From the NCBI RefSeq assembly GCF_016809835.1, contig NZ_JAFBIL020000005.1:433252-497251 (forward strand): a stretch of 64,000 nucleotides of DNA, given 5' to 3'. Under the pieces are notes generated by a model. It did no database searches and was not told the origin of the DNA. It worked only from the letters and a program-made list of their open reading frames with translations. This document shows positions 17,692-26,101 of the stretch, piece after piece; position 1 is the stretch's first letter, and each line of letters opens with the position of its first letter. Position numbers and translations under genes: made by a program. The DNA is from Massilia soli. GTDB taxonomy: Bacteria > Pseudomonadota > Gammaproteobacteria > Burkholderiales > Burkholderiaceae_D.

Positions 17692-18144
17692 TTAAGCAGC
17701 TTCGCCAACAACAGCGATGGTGATTTCAGAAACCACGTCGGTGTGCAGCTGCACTGCTACTGGGTGCTCGCCAGTGGTCTTCAGCGGGCCGGTAGGCAGG
17801 CGCACTTGCGACTTCTCTACAGCGAAACCTTGCTTGGTCAGCGCTTCAGCGATGTCGAAGTTGGTGACCGAACCGAACAGACGGCCATCGACGCCCGCTT
17901 TTTGCGAGATCGAGATGGTCATGCCGCTCAGCTTGTCGCCTTGGGCCTGGGAAGCGGCCAGCTTTGCAGCTGCTGCTTTTTCCAGTTCGGCGCGCTTGAC
18001 TTCGAATTCCGCAACAGCTGCAGCGGTAGCGCGGCGAGCCATACGTTGCGGGATCAGGAAGTTACGTGCGTAACCGTCTTTAACTTTGACCACGTCGCCC
18101 AGGTTGCCGACGTTAACAACTTTTTCCAACAGAATGATTTGCAT
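17692..18144 (-). CDS. rplI: 50S ribosomal protein L9
   Basis: A 150-residue ribosomal protein of the large subunit. The N-terminal RNA-binding domain carries the L9 signature ([20 protein letters not shown] through [10 protein letters not shown]), followed by a long Ala/Lys helix (about 45-75) and the C-terminal domain with [13 protein letters not shown]. Start ATG has GGAGAGA upstream. Last gene of rpsF-priB-rpsR-rplI, followed by a strong terminator. Confidence 0.97.
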   Translation of the reverse strand: MQIILLEKVVNVGNLGDVVKVKDGYARNFLIPQRMARRATAAAVAEFEVKRAELEKAAAAKLAASQAQGDKLSGMTISISQKAGVDGRLFGSVTNFDIAEALTKQGFAVEKSQVRLPTGPLKTTGEHPVAVQLHTDVVSEITIAVVGEAA

Positions 18145-18171
18145 AGTTCTCTCCAGTTATTCTGCCAGCGA

Positions 18172-18462
18172 TTAAGCGTGGTGCAGATCGGTGTATGGCA
18201 GCAGCGCGAGGTAACGCGCGCGCTTGATGGCGGTGTCCACCTGGCGCTGGTAGTGCGCCTTGGTGCCGGTCAGGCGTGCTGGCATGATCTTGCCGTTTTC
18301 CTGGACGAAGTCTTTCAGCGTGTCGACGTCTTTGTAGTCGACTTGTTCAACGTTCGCTGCGGTGAAGCGGCAGAACTTCTTACGCTTGAACAGTGGGTTT
18401 TGCTGTTTACGCTTTTCTTTAAGCTTTGCTTTGTTCTTGTCGAATTTTTTACCGAATGCCAT
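18172..18462 (-). CDS. rpsR: 30S ribosomal protein S18
   Basis: A 96-residue small-subunit protein. After a Lys-rich N-terminal extension ([19 protein letters not shown]) comes the conserved core [19 protein letters not shown] and the C-terminal [20 protein letters not shown]. The start has GGAGCC upstream. The extension makes it slightly longer than E. coli S18 (75 residues), as is common in Burkholderiales. Lies 27 bp before rplI. Confidence 0.97.
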   Translation of the reverse strand: MAFGKKFDKNKAKLKEKRKQQNPLFKRKKFCRFTAANVEQVDYKDVDTLKDFVQENGKIMPARLTGTKAHYQRQVDTAIKRARYLALLPYTDLHHA

Positions 18463-18493
18463 TTGAGGCTCCTGTATCTAAAATGTGCTCCGC

Positions 18494-18787
18494 TTAGGCG
18501 GTGGCACTGAAATCAATGATGTGAAACACCAGGCTTTTGCTATTGCGGTTCTTCTTGGCGAGGAAACCTGTGAACTGGTGCACCGCCCCTAACTCGGCCT
18601 GGCTGAAGCGGCCTGAAATTTCGCCCGCGGCAAGCGCGGCAATTTCAAACTCGGTCAACCTGGCTACCCCTGCTTCCATCTGCTGCGAACTGTGCAGCAA
18701 GGTGGCGGACACGATCGGCACGCCGGCCGGGGTATAGCGCAATACGTCGCGCTCGATAATCTGGGCTACTACCTGAAGTTGATTCAC
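18494..18787 (-). CDS. priB: Primosomal replication protein PriB
   Basis: A 97-residue single-strand DNA-binding OB-fold protein that helps PriA restart replication forks. It shows the OB-fold strands NQLQVVAQIIERDVLRYTPA, VSATLLHSSQQ and VHQFTGFLAKKNRNSKSLVF. Start is GTG 18787, with no strong Shine-Dalgarno, so expression may be coupled to rpsF, whose stop is 42 bp upstream. Position between S6 and S18 is the classical beta/gammaproteobacterial arrangement and settles the assignment over SSB. Confidence 0.93.
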   Translation of the reverse strand: MNQLQVVAQIIERDVLRYTPAGVPIVSATLLHSSQQMEAGVARLTEFEIAALAAGEISGRFSQAELGAVHQFTGFLAKKNRNSKSLVFHIIDFSATA

Positions 18788-18829
18788 CGAGGTGCAATCA
18801 AGTTCGCGTTCACGTTTCCGTGCAAAGAA

Positions 18830-19249
18830 TTAAGCCGCTGTAGCTGGAGCGGCAGCCGATGCTGCTGGAGCAGGCGCTGCGGCTGGTGCCGGAGCTTCTG
18901 CACGGTGGCTCTTGGCTGCGTCTTCACGTTGTACCGACTTCATCATCGGCGACGGCGCGGTTTCAGCCTTCTTCATCTTAACGGTGAGGTGACGCAGCAC
19001 GGCATCATTGAATTTGAACGCGGTTTCGAGTTCCACCAGGGTCTCGTTGTCGCATTCGATATTCATGCAGATGTAGTGCGCTTTTGGCAGCTTCTGGATC
19101 GAGTAAGCCATCTGGCGACGGCCCCAGTCTTCGACGCGGTGAATGTTACCGCCGCGTGCGGTGACGCTGGCCTTGTAACGTTCGATCATCGCCGGGACTT
19201 GCTCGCTTTGGTCCGGGTGGACGATAAAAACGATTTCATAATGACGCAT
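18830..19249 (-). CDS. rpsF: 30S ribosomal protein S6
   Basis: A 139-residue small-subunit protein binding S18. The core reads [20 protein letters not shown] through [17 protein letters not shown]. The C-terminal 40 residues are a Lys/Ala/Pro-rich tail ([14 protein letters not shown]), longer than in E. coli. ATG 19249 is chosen because AAGGAGTT lies just upstream; the open frame continues to 19348 but that part is not conserved. First gene of the operon, divergent from lexA. Confidence 0.96.
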   Translation of the reverse strand: MRHYEIVFIVHPDQSEQVPAMIERYKASVTARGGNIHRVEDWGRRQMAYSIQKLPKAHYICMNIECDNETLVELETAFKFNDAVLRHLTVKMKKAETAPSPMMKSVQREDAAKSHRAEAPAPAAAPAPAASAAAPATAA

Positions 19250-19443
19250 GCATAACTCCTTAAGGACGTTTAAACAAGTGCCCACCTCGGCGTCAAGACG
19301 AGTGTGGGAAGGGAAATAGCCGGCTATTATAAACCGGAAATGGCGCAATGGGCAATCCCCCTGCGTCGTTCATGGCGCTTCCTGCAGCGCTTAGAGTGCA
19401 GTTCAGCGAGAAAATTCAACTTTTACTTGCATTAGGCGAAATA

Positions 19444-19459
19444 CTGTACAAAAATACAG
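19444..19459. promoter_or_regulatory. SOS box (LexA operator) upstream of lexA
   Basis: CTGTACAAAAATACAG matches the CTGT-N8-ACAG consensus with an AT-rich centre. It ends 29 bp before the lexA ATG, the expected place for autoregulation. It lies about 195 bp from rpsF and probably does not control it. Confidence 0.93.
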
Positions 19460-19488
19460 GCTGATCATCCACCCAGCACCCAACAGCC

Positions 19489-20124
19489 ATGCTAAAGCTC
19501 ACTCCGCGGCAAGAACAAATCCTGAACCTGATCAGGGACGCGATCGAAAACACCGGCTTCCCTCCGACCCGCGCCGAAATCGCCAATGAACTGGGATTCA
19601 AGTCCGCCAACGCGGCCGAGGAACACCTGCAGGCGCTGGCGCGCAAGGGCGCCATCGAGATTTCGCCGGGCACCTCGCGCGGCATCCGCCTGGTTGGCGC
19701 CAGCGTCGAAGCGATGCCGGTCGTGCCGGCCGCGCTGATGATGTCGCTGCCGCTGGTTGGCCGTGTCGCCGCCGGCTCGCCCATCCTCGCGCAGGAACAT
19801 GTCGAAGCCACCTACAGCGTCGATCCGGCGATGTTTTCGGCCAAGCCCGATTTCCTGCTGAAAGTGCGCGGCGAGTCGATGCGCGACGCCGGCATCATGG
19901 ATGGCGATTTATTGGCGGTCAAAAAGATCGACAGCGCGAAGAACGGCCAGATCGTGGTCGCCCGCCTGGGACAGGAAGTGACGGTCAAGCGCTACAAGAA
20001 GACCGGCGACCTGATCGAATTGTTCCCTGAGAATCCCGATTTCAAGGTGATCCGCGTCGATCCGTCGGAAGACGACTTCGCGCTCGAAGGCCTGGCGGTT
20101 GGCCTGATGCGGACCTGGCACTAA
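19489..20124 (+). CDS. lexA: LexA SOS repressor / self-cleaving peptidase
   Basis: A 211-residue repressor of the DNA-damage regulon. The N-terminal winged helix reads [20 protein letters not shown] and [19 protein letters not shown]. The cleavage site is Ala95-Gly96 in VAAGSP. The catalytic dyad is Ser130 ([10 protein letters not shown]) and Lys167 (EVTVKRYKK). All parts for RecA-stimulated autocleavage are intact. Its own operator sits 29 bp upstream. No other SOS gene is adjacent. Confidence 0.97.
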   Translation: MLKLTPRQEQILNLIRDAIENTGFPPTRAEIANELGFKSANAAEEHLQALARKGAIEISPGTSRGIRLVGASVEAMPVVPAALMMSLPLVGRVAAGSPILAQEHVEATYSVDPAMFSAKPDFLLKVRGESMRDAGIMDGDLLAVKKIDSAKNGQIVVARLGQEVTVKRYKKTGDLIELFPENPDFKVIRVDPSEDDFALEGLAVGLMRTWH

Positions 20125-20136
20125 AACGTGCCGGTC

Positions 20137-20156
20137 GTTCCCGCGCAAGCGGGAAC
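20137..20156. repeat. Dispersed intergenic palindrome, copy 1
   Basis: Arms GTTCCCGC and GCGGGAAC around GCAA, followed by CCCA. The same core (CGTTCCCGCG-AAGCGG-AACCCA) recurs at 56631-56657, so this is a dispersed repeat family. Here it lies between the converging lexA and Sel1-like genes and may also work as a weak terminator, though a T-run is missing. Confidence 0.7.
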
Positions 20157-20167
20157 CCACTGCCGCC

Positions 20168-20875
20168 TCAGCGGCTCTTTGCCGACTTCACCATCTGGTT
20201 ATGCTCGGTGACATATTTGTCGGTGGCATCGCGCCACACGGCAAAGTCAGCCAGCACCAGCTTCGACGACACCCGCGCTTCTTCAGACAGGTTCGCCAGC
20301 ACCCGCGCCAGGTGCTTGTTGGCCTGTTCGCTTTCGTCCTTGGTCAGCAGGTCGGCGATGTCTTTCGGGATCAGCTTGGTCAGCGGCGACGAATTATTCA
20401 GATGCTGCACGTAGCCGTTGTAGCACTCCTGCCACGCAGACACCTTCGCACTCACCGCTTCGATCTCGTCGTTCTGCTTCGACATCGCCGGGATGCGCGG
20501 CGCCACGCAGCGATACTTGCCCGCCTTCAGGTCGGACCCATCGTAGGTCGAGATCCAGTACGCGATGTCGGCGCGGCGCGTTTCGCGCCGCTTCATCATC
20601 TCCAGCGCGGCGATCGCGGTCTTGTTGCCCTTGGCGGCTGATTTCTTGAACCACCCCTCGGCCTTCTCGAGGTCGATGACCCCTGCTTCGCCGTACAGAT
20701 ACATTTCGCCAAGGTGCAACTGCGCTTCCGCATTGCCAGCATTGGCGAGTTTGGTGTACGCCTGCATGGCTTGCGGATAGGACTTTTTGGCGAACAGCGC
20801 ATTGGCGTCGCCGATCGGGTCGGCCAGCGCGGCGCCGCAGATCAGGAGGGAGAGAACGAACAGGTATTTCTTCAT
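20168..20875 (-). CDS. Exported TPR/Sel1-like protein, paralogue A
   Basis: A 235-residue periplasmic protein of unknown function. Signal peptide 1-18 (ending AALA/DP). Two Sel1/TPR-like helical repeats follow (ANALFAKKSYPQAMQAYTKL and LHLGEMYLYGEAGV with a further KKSAAKGNKTAIAALE). The C-terminal half contains GKYRC, PAMSKQNDEI and WQECYNGYVQHLN, conserved in the neighbouring gene, with two Cys that could form a disulfide. It is encoded directly downstream of its paralogue on the same strand (90-bp gap), so the pair arose by tandem duplication. No enzymatic motif was found. Confidence 0.78.
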   Translation of the reverse strand: MKKYLFVLSLLICGAALADPIGDANALFAKKSYPQAMQAYTKLANAGNAEAQLHLGEMYLYGEAGVIDLEKAEGWFKKSAAKGNKTAIAALEMMKRRETRRADIAYWISTYDGSDLKAGKYRCVAPRIPAMSKQNDEIEAVSAKVSAWQECYNGYVQHLNNSSPLTKLIPKDIADLLTKDESEQANKHLARVLANLSEEARVSSKLVLADFAVWRDATDKYVTEHNQMVKSAKSR

Positions 20876-20965
20876 TGTCGCGCCTGGATGGTCATGGAGA
20901 ATCCCAGATCATAACTGGAATTTCCACAACCATCCATCGGCTTGGCGCATGGCGCCAAGCCGCTG

Positions 20966-21781
20966 TTACTTGCCTACGGCTCGCGGCCGTGGCGGCGGCG
21001 CGCTGTCGCGCGGCGGATTGGCTTCCGTCTGGCGCCCTGCCAATTGATGCATCCGCAGCTCAAGCTGCTCTTTCTCCATCTTGCTGCGCACACTGAGCAG
21101 GCGGTTCTTGTCGGCGACGAAGGTCACCGTCGATTTTTCCCACGCGCCGTGCTGAGCGACCATCTCGGCTGCGCCGGCCTGGGCGGTATCGGCAACCCGG
21201 GCGTACACGCGGTCCAGGTGGGTTCGGGCCTTGTCGAATTCGGCTTCGGTCATCAGGTCGATGATATCGGCAGGAATGCGCTTACCCGGCGGCATCGCAT
21301 CGGACAGATTGGCGATCATGCCGTTGTAGCAGGCGGTCCAGGCGTTATAGGCCGCGCTTGTCGCGGCGATCTCGCTGTTGGACTTGGACATGGCCGGCAT
21401 GGCCGGGCGCTCGCAACGGTACTTGCCGGACGTCAGGTCGGCACCGTCATATTTGTCGGTCCAGTAGGCGATCTCGGCACTGCGTTGCGCGCGCAGCCCG
21501 GTGCGCGCCATGGCGGTCCTGGCGTCCGCAATACCCGCGGCGGCTGCTTGCGCAAACAGGGCGTCGCCCTTGGCGCTGTCGGCGGGAACCCCCTGGCCGT
21601 ACCAGTACATCTCGCCGAGCCGGAAGCGCGCCTCCGCATTGCCGGCGGCAGCCAGCTTGGTATAGAGCTGCAACGCTTGCGGGTACGATTTGGCAACCAG
21701 CGCCTTGTTGGCGTCAAGCAGGTCATCCGCGAACGCGGCGCCGGGAAGCGACAGTGCGACAGCGAGTATGAAGGCACGCAT
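20966..21781 (-). CDS. Exported TPR/Sel1-like protein, paralogue B
   Basis: A 271-residue paralogue of the downstream gene. Signal peptide 1-18 (ending GAAFA/DD). Repeats read ANKALVAKSYPQALQLYTKL and FRLGEMYWYGQGV. The C-terminal domain has the same GKYRC, PAMSKSNSEI and WTACYNGMIANL elements and IPADI..LMT, matching IPKDI..LLT in paralogue A. A Pro/Arg-rich tail is unique to this copy. ATG 21781 gives a clean signal peptide with GAGACC upstream; ATG 21793 is possible. Function unknown. Confidence 0.78.
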   Translation of the reverse strand: MRAFILAVALSLPGAAFADDLLDANKALVAKSYPQALQLYTKLAAAGNAEARFRLGEMYWYGQGVPADSAKGDALFAQAAAAGIADARTAMARTGLRAQRSAEIAYWTDKYDGADLTSGKYRCERPAMPAMSKSNSEIAATSAAYNAWTACYNGMIANLSDAMPPGKRIPADIIDLMTEAEFDKARTHLDRVYARVADTAQAGAAEMVAQHGAWEKSTVTFVADKNRLLSVRSKMEKEQLELRMHQLAGRQTEANPPRDSAPPPRPRAVGK

Positions 21782-21873
21782 GATCGGTCTCATCAAAAAG
21801 TTGAAAACCTGATCATACGCCCGGTCTCGCGCTGTGGAACATCACCTAGCAAAAATACTAGGTTTCCAAGTAT

Positions 21874-23109
21874 TTACAATGCGCCTCTGAAGTCCGCCAG
21901 CAAATCCGCCGTGTCTTCGATGCCCACCGACACCCGGATCAGCGACTCGGCGATCCCCATGCTGGCGCGGCGCTCGGCGCCCATCTCGAAGAAGATCGTG
22001 TGGGATACCGGGATCACCAGCGTTCGCGTATCGCCCAGGTTGCTGGCCGATACTGCGATGGTCAAGCGATTCAGGTAATCGAAACAGTCGATGCCGTCTT
22101 TCAGCTCGAAGCTGAACAGCGAGCCGTACGACTTGAACAGCTCCGTGGCGATGGCGTGCTGCGGATGCGATGCCAGCCCGGGATAGTGGACCGCGGCGAC
22201 GCGTTCGTCGGCCTCGAGCATCCGCGCCAGCGCCAGCGCGTTGGCGCAGGTGCGCTCCATGCGCAGGGCCAGCGTTTCGGCGCCGACCGCGATGTGGTGC
22301 GCCGCTTCCGGCCCCAGCGAAGCGCCGAAGTCGCGCAGCGCCTTGGCGCGCAGCTGCGCCAGGCCCCACTGGGCGGGGGCGGCGCGCTTGTAATTGGCCG
22401 CGATGTGCGGGTAGTTGCTCCAGTCGTAGGCGCCGGTATCGGTCAGGCTGCCGCCCAGCGCGTTGCCGTGTCCGCCGATCGACTTGGTCAGCGAATTGAC
22501 CACCAGGCCCGCGCCCACCGACTTCGGGCGGAACAGATAGGGCGTCGTCATCGTGTTGTCGACCACGTACAAGATGCCGCGCTGCGCGCACAGCTTGCCG
22601 ATGCGCGCCAGGTCGGCGACCTGGGTGCGCGGGTTGGCGATGGTCTCGACGAACACGATGCGCGTGGCGGGCGTGAGCGCCGCTTCAACGTTCGCCACAT
22701 CGGTCGCATCGACGAAATCGACCGCGATGCCCTGCCCTGCCGTGGTCTGCCACAGGCTGTTGGTATTCCCGAATAAAAAGCTTGAAGACACCACATGGTC
22801 GCCGGCGCGCAGCAGCGCCTGGAAAAGCGCGCCAATCGCACCCATGCCGGTAGCGAAGCACAGGGTGCCGACGCCGTCTTCCATGCGGGTGATCTTGTCT
22901 TCCAGCGCAGAGATGGTCGGGTTGCCCTGGCGGCCGTAGCGGAAGCCCGGCTCCTTGCCCTGGAAGACGGCGGCCAGCTGGCGCGCGTCGTCGTAGCCGA
23001 AGGTGACGGAGGTGTGCACCGGCTTGTGCAAGGAACCGTGCTCGATCCCCTTGCGGCGATCGTTGTGCAGGATGGTGGTGGTAAAGCCGTAGTTCTTCTT
23101 GTCGCTCAT
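21874..23109 (-). CDS. Cys/Met-metabolism PLP enzyme (cystathionine gamma-synthase / sulfhydrylase family)
   Basis: A 411-residue cytosolic PLP enzyme of the trans-sulfuration family. Landmarks are FRYGRQGNPTISALEDKI (phosphate/tetramer region), FATGMGAIGAL, VVDNTMTTPYLFRP (PLP-ring Asp) and SLTKSIGGHGNALGG with the Schiff-base Lys. The C-terminal SASNLGDTRTLVIPVSHT is typical. Its position after purF is where O-succinylhomoserine sulfhydrylase (metZ) lies in many proteobacteria, but the N-terminus resembles the wider cystathionine gamma-synthase group, so the exact reaction is left open. Last gene of the accD-to-purF run. Confidence 0.86.
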   Translation of the reverse strand: MSDKKNYGFTTTILHNDRRKGIEHGSLHKPVHTSVTFGYDDARQLAAVFQGKEPGFRYGRQGNPTISALEDKITRMEDGVGTLCFATGMGAIGALFQALLRAGDHVVSSSFLFGNTNSLWQTTAGQGIAVDFVDATDVANVEAALTPATRIVFVETIANPRTQVADLARIGKLCAQRGILYVVDNTMTTPYLFRPKSVGAGLVVNSLTKSIGGHGNALGGSLTDTGAYDWSNYPHIAANYKRAAPAQWGLAQLRAKALRDFGASLGPEAAHHIAVGAETLALRMERTCANALALARMLEADERVAAVHYPGLASHPQHAIATELFKSYGSLFSFELKDGIDCFDYLNRLTIAVSASNLGDTRTLVIPVSHTIFFEMGAERRASMGIAESLIRVSVGIEDTADLLADFRGAL

Positions 23110-23159
23110 GATCGATGAGGTGAAGCCCGGCGGCGCAGGACCGCCGGGATGCGGCGCGA

Positions 23160-24680
23160 TTACTCGCTGGTCGCGAGGTTCAGGTTCAGGCGCGTGCGGG
23201 CTGCGTCTTCTTCAACGGCGGCCTTCGGATTGTGGCGCGCGAACTCCAGGCGGTCGAGGTACTCCGGGGTCACGTCGCCGGTCACGTACACGCCATCGAA
23301 GCAGGACGCTTCGAAGCTTTGCAGCGCCGGATTGACGTCCGAGATCGAACGCTTGAGCGCATCGACGTCCTGGTACACCAGCGCGTCGGCGGTGATCTCG
23401 CGGCAGATCTCCTCGTTGCTGCGGCCGTAGGCGATCAGTTCGTCGCGGGTCGGCATGTCGATGCCGTACACGTTCGGGAACAGCACCGGCGGCGCGGCCG
23501 AGGCAAAGTACACATTGCGGGCGCCGGCTTCGCGCGCCATCTGCACGATTTCACGGCTGGTGGTGCCGCGCACGATCGAGTCGTCGACCAGCAGCACGTT
23601 CTTGCCCTTGAATTCGGCGGTAATCGCGTTGAGCTTCTGGCGCACCGACTTGCGGCGGATCGCCTGCCCAGGCATCAGGAAGGTACGGCCGATGTAGCGA
23701 TTCTTGATGAAGCCTTCGCGGTATTCGACGCCGAGCTTGAGCGCCAGCTGGATCGCCGCCGGCCGCGACGAATCGGGAATCGGCATCACCACATCGATAT
23801 CGCCCGCGGTGAACTGGGCGCGCACTTTCTCGGCCAGGTATTCGCCCATCTTGAGGCGGGTGGCGTAGACCGACGCGCCGTCGAGGATCGAGTCCGGACG
23901 CGCGAGGTACACGTATTCGAACGCGCACGGGTTGAGCGACGGATTGTCGGCGCATTGGCGCTCGTGCAGCTTGCCGTCCATGTCGATGAACAGCGCTTCG
24001 CCCGGGGCGACATCGCGCAAGAAGGTAAAGCCCATGCCTTCGAGGGCCACCGATTCGCTGGCCACCAGGTACTCGGTGCCGTTGTCGGTTTCATTGATGC
24101 CGACGCACAGCGGACGGATGCCGAACGGGTCGCGGAATGCCAGCAAGCCGTGGCCGGCGATCTGGGCGACGACCGCGTAGGCGCCGCGCACGCGGCGGTG
24201 CACCGCGGCGACGGCCTTGAACACCGAGTCGGGATCGAGCGCCAGGCCGGTGGTGCTTTCCTGGATCTCGTGGGCCAGCACGTTGAGCAGGACTTCCGAA
24301 TCGGAGTCGGTGTTGATGTGGCGGCGGTCATTGCGGAACATCTCGGACTTGAGCTGCTCCTGGTTGGTCAGGTTGCCGTTGTGCGCCAGCGTGATGCCGA
24401 ACGGCGCATTGACGTAGAACGGCTGCGCTTCCTCTTCGCTGGACGAGCCTGCGGTCGGATAGCGGCAGTGGCCGATACCGGAATTGCCCTGCAGCGAACG
24501 CATGTTGCGCGTGCGGAAAACGTCACGCACGAGGCCGTTTGCCTTGTGCATGGAAAACATGCTGCTGTGATTGGTTGCGATACCGGCTGCGTCCTGGCCG
24601 CGGTGCTGCAACAGCAGCAACGCGTCATACAACAGCTGGTTGACGGGATTATTCGAGACGACGCCGACGATGCCACACAT
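23160..24680 (-). CDS. purF: Amidophosphoribosyltransferase (first step of purine synthesis)
   Basis: A 506-residue enzyme that transfers ammonia from glutamine to PRPP. The N-terminal glutaminase has catalytic Cys2 (MCGIVGVV) after Met removal, then [14 protein letters not shown] and [11 protein letters not shown]. The phosphoribosyltransferase part carries the PRPP loop [20 protein letters not shown]. Length matches E. coli PurF (505). It lies 41 bp after cvpA, a conserved pairing, and 50 bp before the PLP enzyme. A GC-rich hairpin (arms CCCGGCGG and CCGCCGGG) lies in the following gap but has no T-run. Confidence 0.96.
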   Translation of the reverse strand: MCGIVGVVSNNPVNQLLYDALLLLQHRGQDAAGIATNHSSMFSMHKANGLVRDVFRTRNMRSLQGNSGIGHCRYPTAGSSSEEEAQPFYVNAPFGITLAHNGNLTNQEQLKSEMFRNDRRHINTDSDSEVLLNVLAHEIQESTTGLALDPDSVFKAVAAVHRRVRGAYAVVAQIAGHGLLAFRDPFGIRPLCVGINETDNGTEYLVASESVALEGMGFTFLRDVAPGEALFIDMDGKLHERQCADNPSLNPCAFEYVYLARPDSILDGASVYATRLKMGEYLAEKVRAQFTAGDIDVVMPIPDSSRPAAIQLALKLGVEYREGFIKNRYIGRTFLMPGQAIRRKSVRQKLNAITAEFKGKNVLLVDDSIVRGTTSREIVQMAREAGARNVYFASAAPPVLFPNVYGIDMPTRDELIAYGRSNEEICREITADALVYQDVDALKRSISDVNPALQSFEASCFDGVYVTGDVTPEYLDRLEFARHNPKAAVEEDAARTRLNLNLATSE

Positions 24681-24721
24681 GGTGCGCTCCTAAAGACTGG
24701 ACTTGCTGGATTTTAAAAATT

Positions 24722-25210
24722 TCAAAACTTAACGTGTTGTGCGAGTGAGCCTGGCAGGAAAGGCCGGACAGTACGGGCGCCGGTTTCAGCCATCGGGCTG
24801 AGCAAGGCGTCCTTCCAGAACGCCTGCTGGGGAATCGATGTCATGCCGCACAATATGACGCCGGCTAGCACGATTACAATGCCCCGCGCCAAACCGAACA
24901 GGCCGCCAAGGCCGCGGTCGGCGATGCTCAGGCCGGACGCCTTGACCAGCGCATCGACCGCCATCGTGAACAGGCCCATCAGGATGCGCACGCCGAGGAA
25001 CAAGGCGACGAACGCCACCATCAGGCGCACCGCCTCCCCGGGAATCATCGACGGCAGCATCGGCGCCAGTTGCGCGCCGTAGGCATTGGCGACCACAAAC
25101 GCGGTCACCCAGCTCACCAGCGACAGGATTTCCTTGACCAGGCCGCGCAAGGTGCTGATGACAACCGAGGCAGCCAGCACGAACAACACCAAATAATCAA
25201 AAAGCGTCAC
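24722..25210 (-). CDS. cvpA: CvpA family membrane protein
   Basis: A 162-residue inner-membrane protein with four predicted helices (about 4-24, 28-48, 62-84, 102-124). The family motif DYLVLFVLAASVVISTLRG with GLVKEILSLVSWV is at the N-terminus, and RGLGGLFGLARG near residue 100. CvpA is linked to colicin V production and purine genes in E. coli and more recently to envelope homeostasis; its molecular role is unsettled. Position before purF is conserved. Confidence 0.9.
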   Translation of the reverse strand: MTLFDYLVLFVLAASVVISTLRGLVKEILSLVSWVTAFVVANAYGAQLAPMLPSMIPGEAVRLMVAFVALFLGVRILMGLFTMAVDALVKASGLSIADRGLGGLFGLARGIVIVLAGVILCGMTSIPQQAFWKDALLSPMAETGARTVRPFLPGSLAQHVKF

Positions 25211-25236
25211 GCGCTGCTTCCGTCCGCGCTAAGCCA

Positions 25237-26097
25237 TCAGGCCGGAACCACGCTGCCGCCAAGACCGAGCTTGCTTAGCTTCGCGCGCGTCTTGTCGGCA
25301 TCTTCCTTGCTCGACGGTCCGACGCGCACGCGAATCAGTTCGCCCTCTTTGGTCTTCACCTTCTGGGTGAACGAATTGATCCCCTCGGCGCGCAGCCTGG
25401 CGCGCAGTTCGTCGACCTTTTCCTGGCTGGCCAGCGAGGCGACCTGCACCACGAACTTCTGGCCTGCCGCGTCAACCGGCTTGTCTTCCAGAATCGCGAT
25501 CGCCCGCGCGGCTTCGGCCGGGACCGGCTTTTCCTCGACTTTTTTGGCCACTACCTTGTCGGCCGGCTTCTCGGCTGGCTTCTCGACCGGCTTGGGCGGC
25601 GCTGCCACCTTGGCTTCGGCAGACTTGTCTTCCTTTGGCACCATCTTCAGGGCCGGCTTGGGCGTGGCCACATCGACCGTCGCGACCTCGCGCGGCGCTG
25701 CCGCCGCCGGCGTTTCGACGATCTCTTCGCGCTCGTCGAGCGCGGCCGATGGCGCTACCGGGGCCGCGGCGACCACGCGCTCCTTGGACGGGATGCGGAT
25801 ATCGATATCGGACGACAGTGGTTTCGGCTCGGAGTCGAGCAGCATCGGCAAGCCGACGGCGACGGCCAGCGCCAGCGCGATGGCGCCGACCAGGCGGCGC
25901 CGGGCACGCTTTTTCTCTGGGAGGATCGGATCGGCGCCGGCCTTGGCGCGCGCGCGCCGCGGCGCTGGCGCGCCAGCGCTCGAGGCGCGCTTGGAGCGCG
26001 CTTCCGCGCCGGCTGCGTCGTCTGGCGAGGTGTAAAAACCACTCTCTTCTGCAGTGGTCTCTTGCTTGTTTTTACCGGAATTCGAGAACAAGCCCAT
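25237..26097 (-). CDS. SPOR-domain membrane protein (DedD-like)
   Basis: A 286-residue bitopic inner-membrane protein. A basic cytoplasmic N-terminus (1-68) precedes one membrane helix (about 69-88, VGAIALALAVAVGLPMLL). A long Ala/Pro/Lys-rich periplasmic linker (90-200) leads to a C-terminal SPOR domain (about 208-286, FVVQVASLASQEKVDELRAR) that in relatives binds denuded glycan strands at the septum. Start ATG follows the folC stop by a few bases. The folC-SPOR-cvpA order corresponds to the folC-dedD-cvpA cluster of enteric bacteria. Confidence 0.88.
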   Translation of the reverse strand: MGLFSNSGKNKQETTAEESGFYTSPDDAAGAEARSKRASSAGAPAPRRARAKAGADPILPEKKRARRRLVGAIALALAVAVGLPMLLDSEPKPLSSDIDIRIPSKERVVAAAPVAPSAALDEREEIVETPAAAAPREVATVDVATPKPALKMVPKEDKSAEAKVAAPPKPVEKPAEKPADKVVAKKVEEKPVPAEAARAIAILEDKPVDAAGQKFVVQVASLASQEKVDELRARLRAEGINSFTQKVKTKEGELIRVRVGPSSKEDADKTRAKLSKLGLGGSVVPA

Positions 26098-26101
26098 GCG
26101 T

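Noticed and set aside
23126..23148. GC-rich hairpin between purF and the PLP enzyme as a terminator
   Set aside because: No T-run on either strand follows, so intrinsic termination is not supported.
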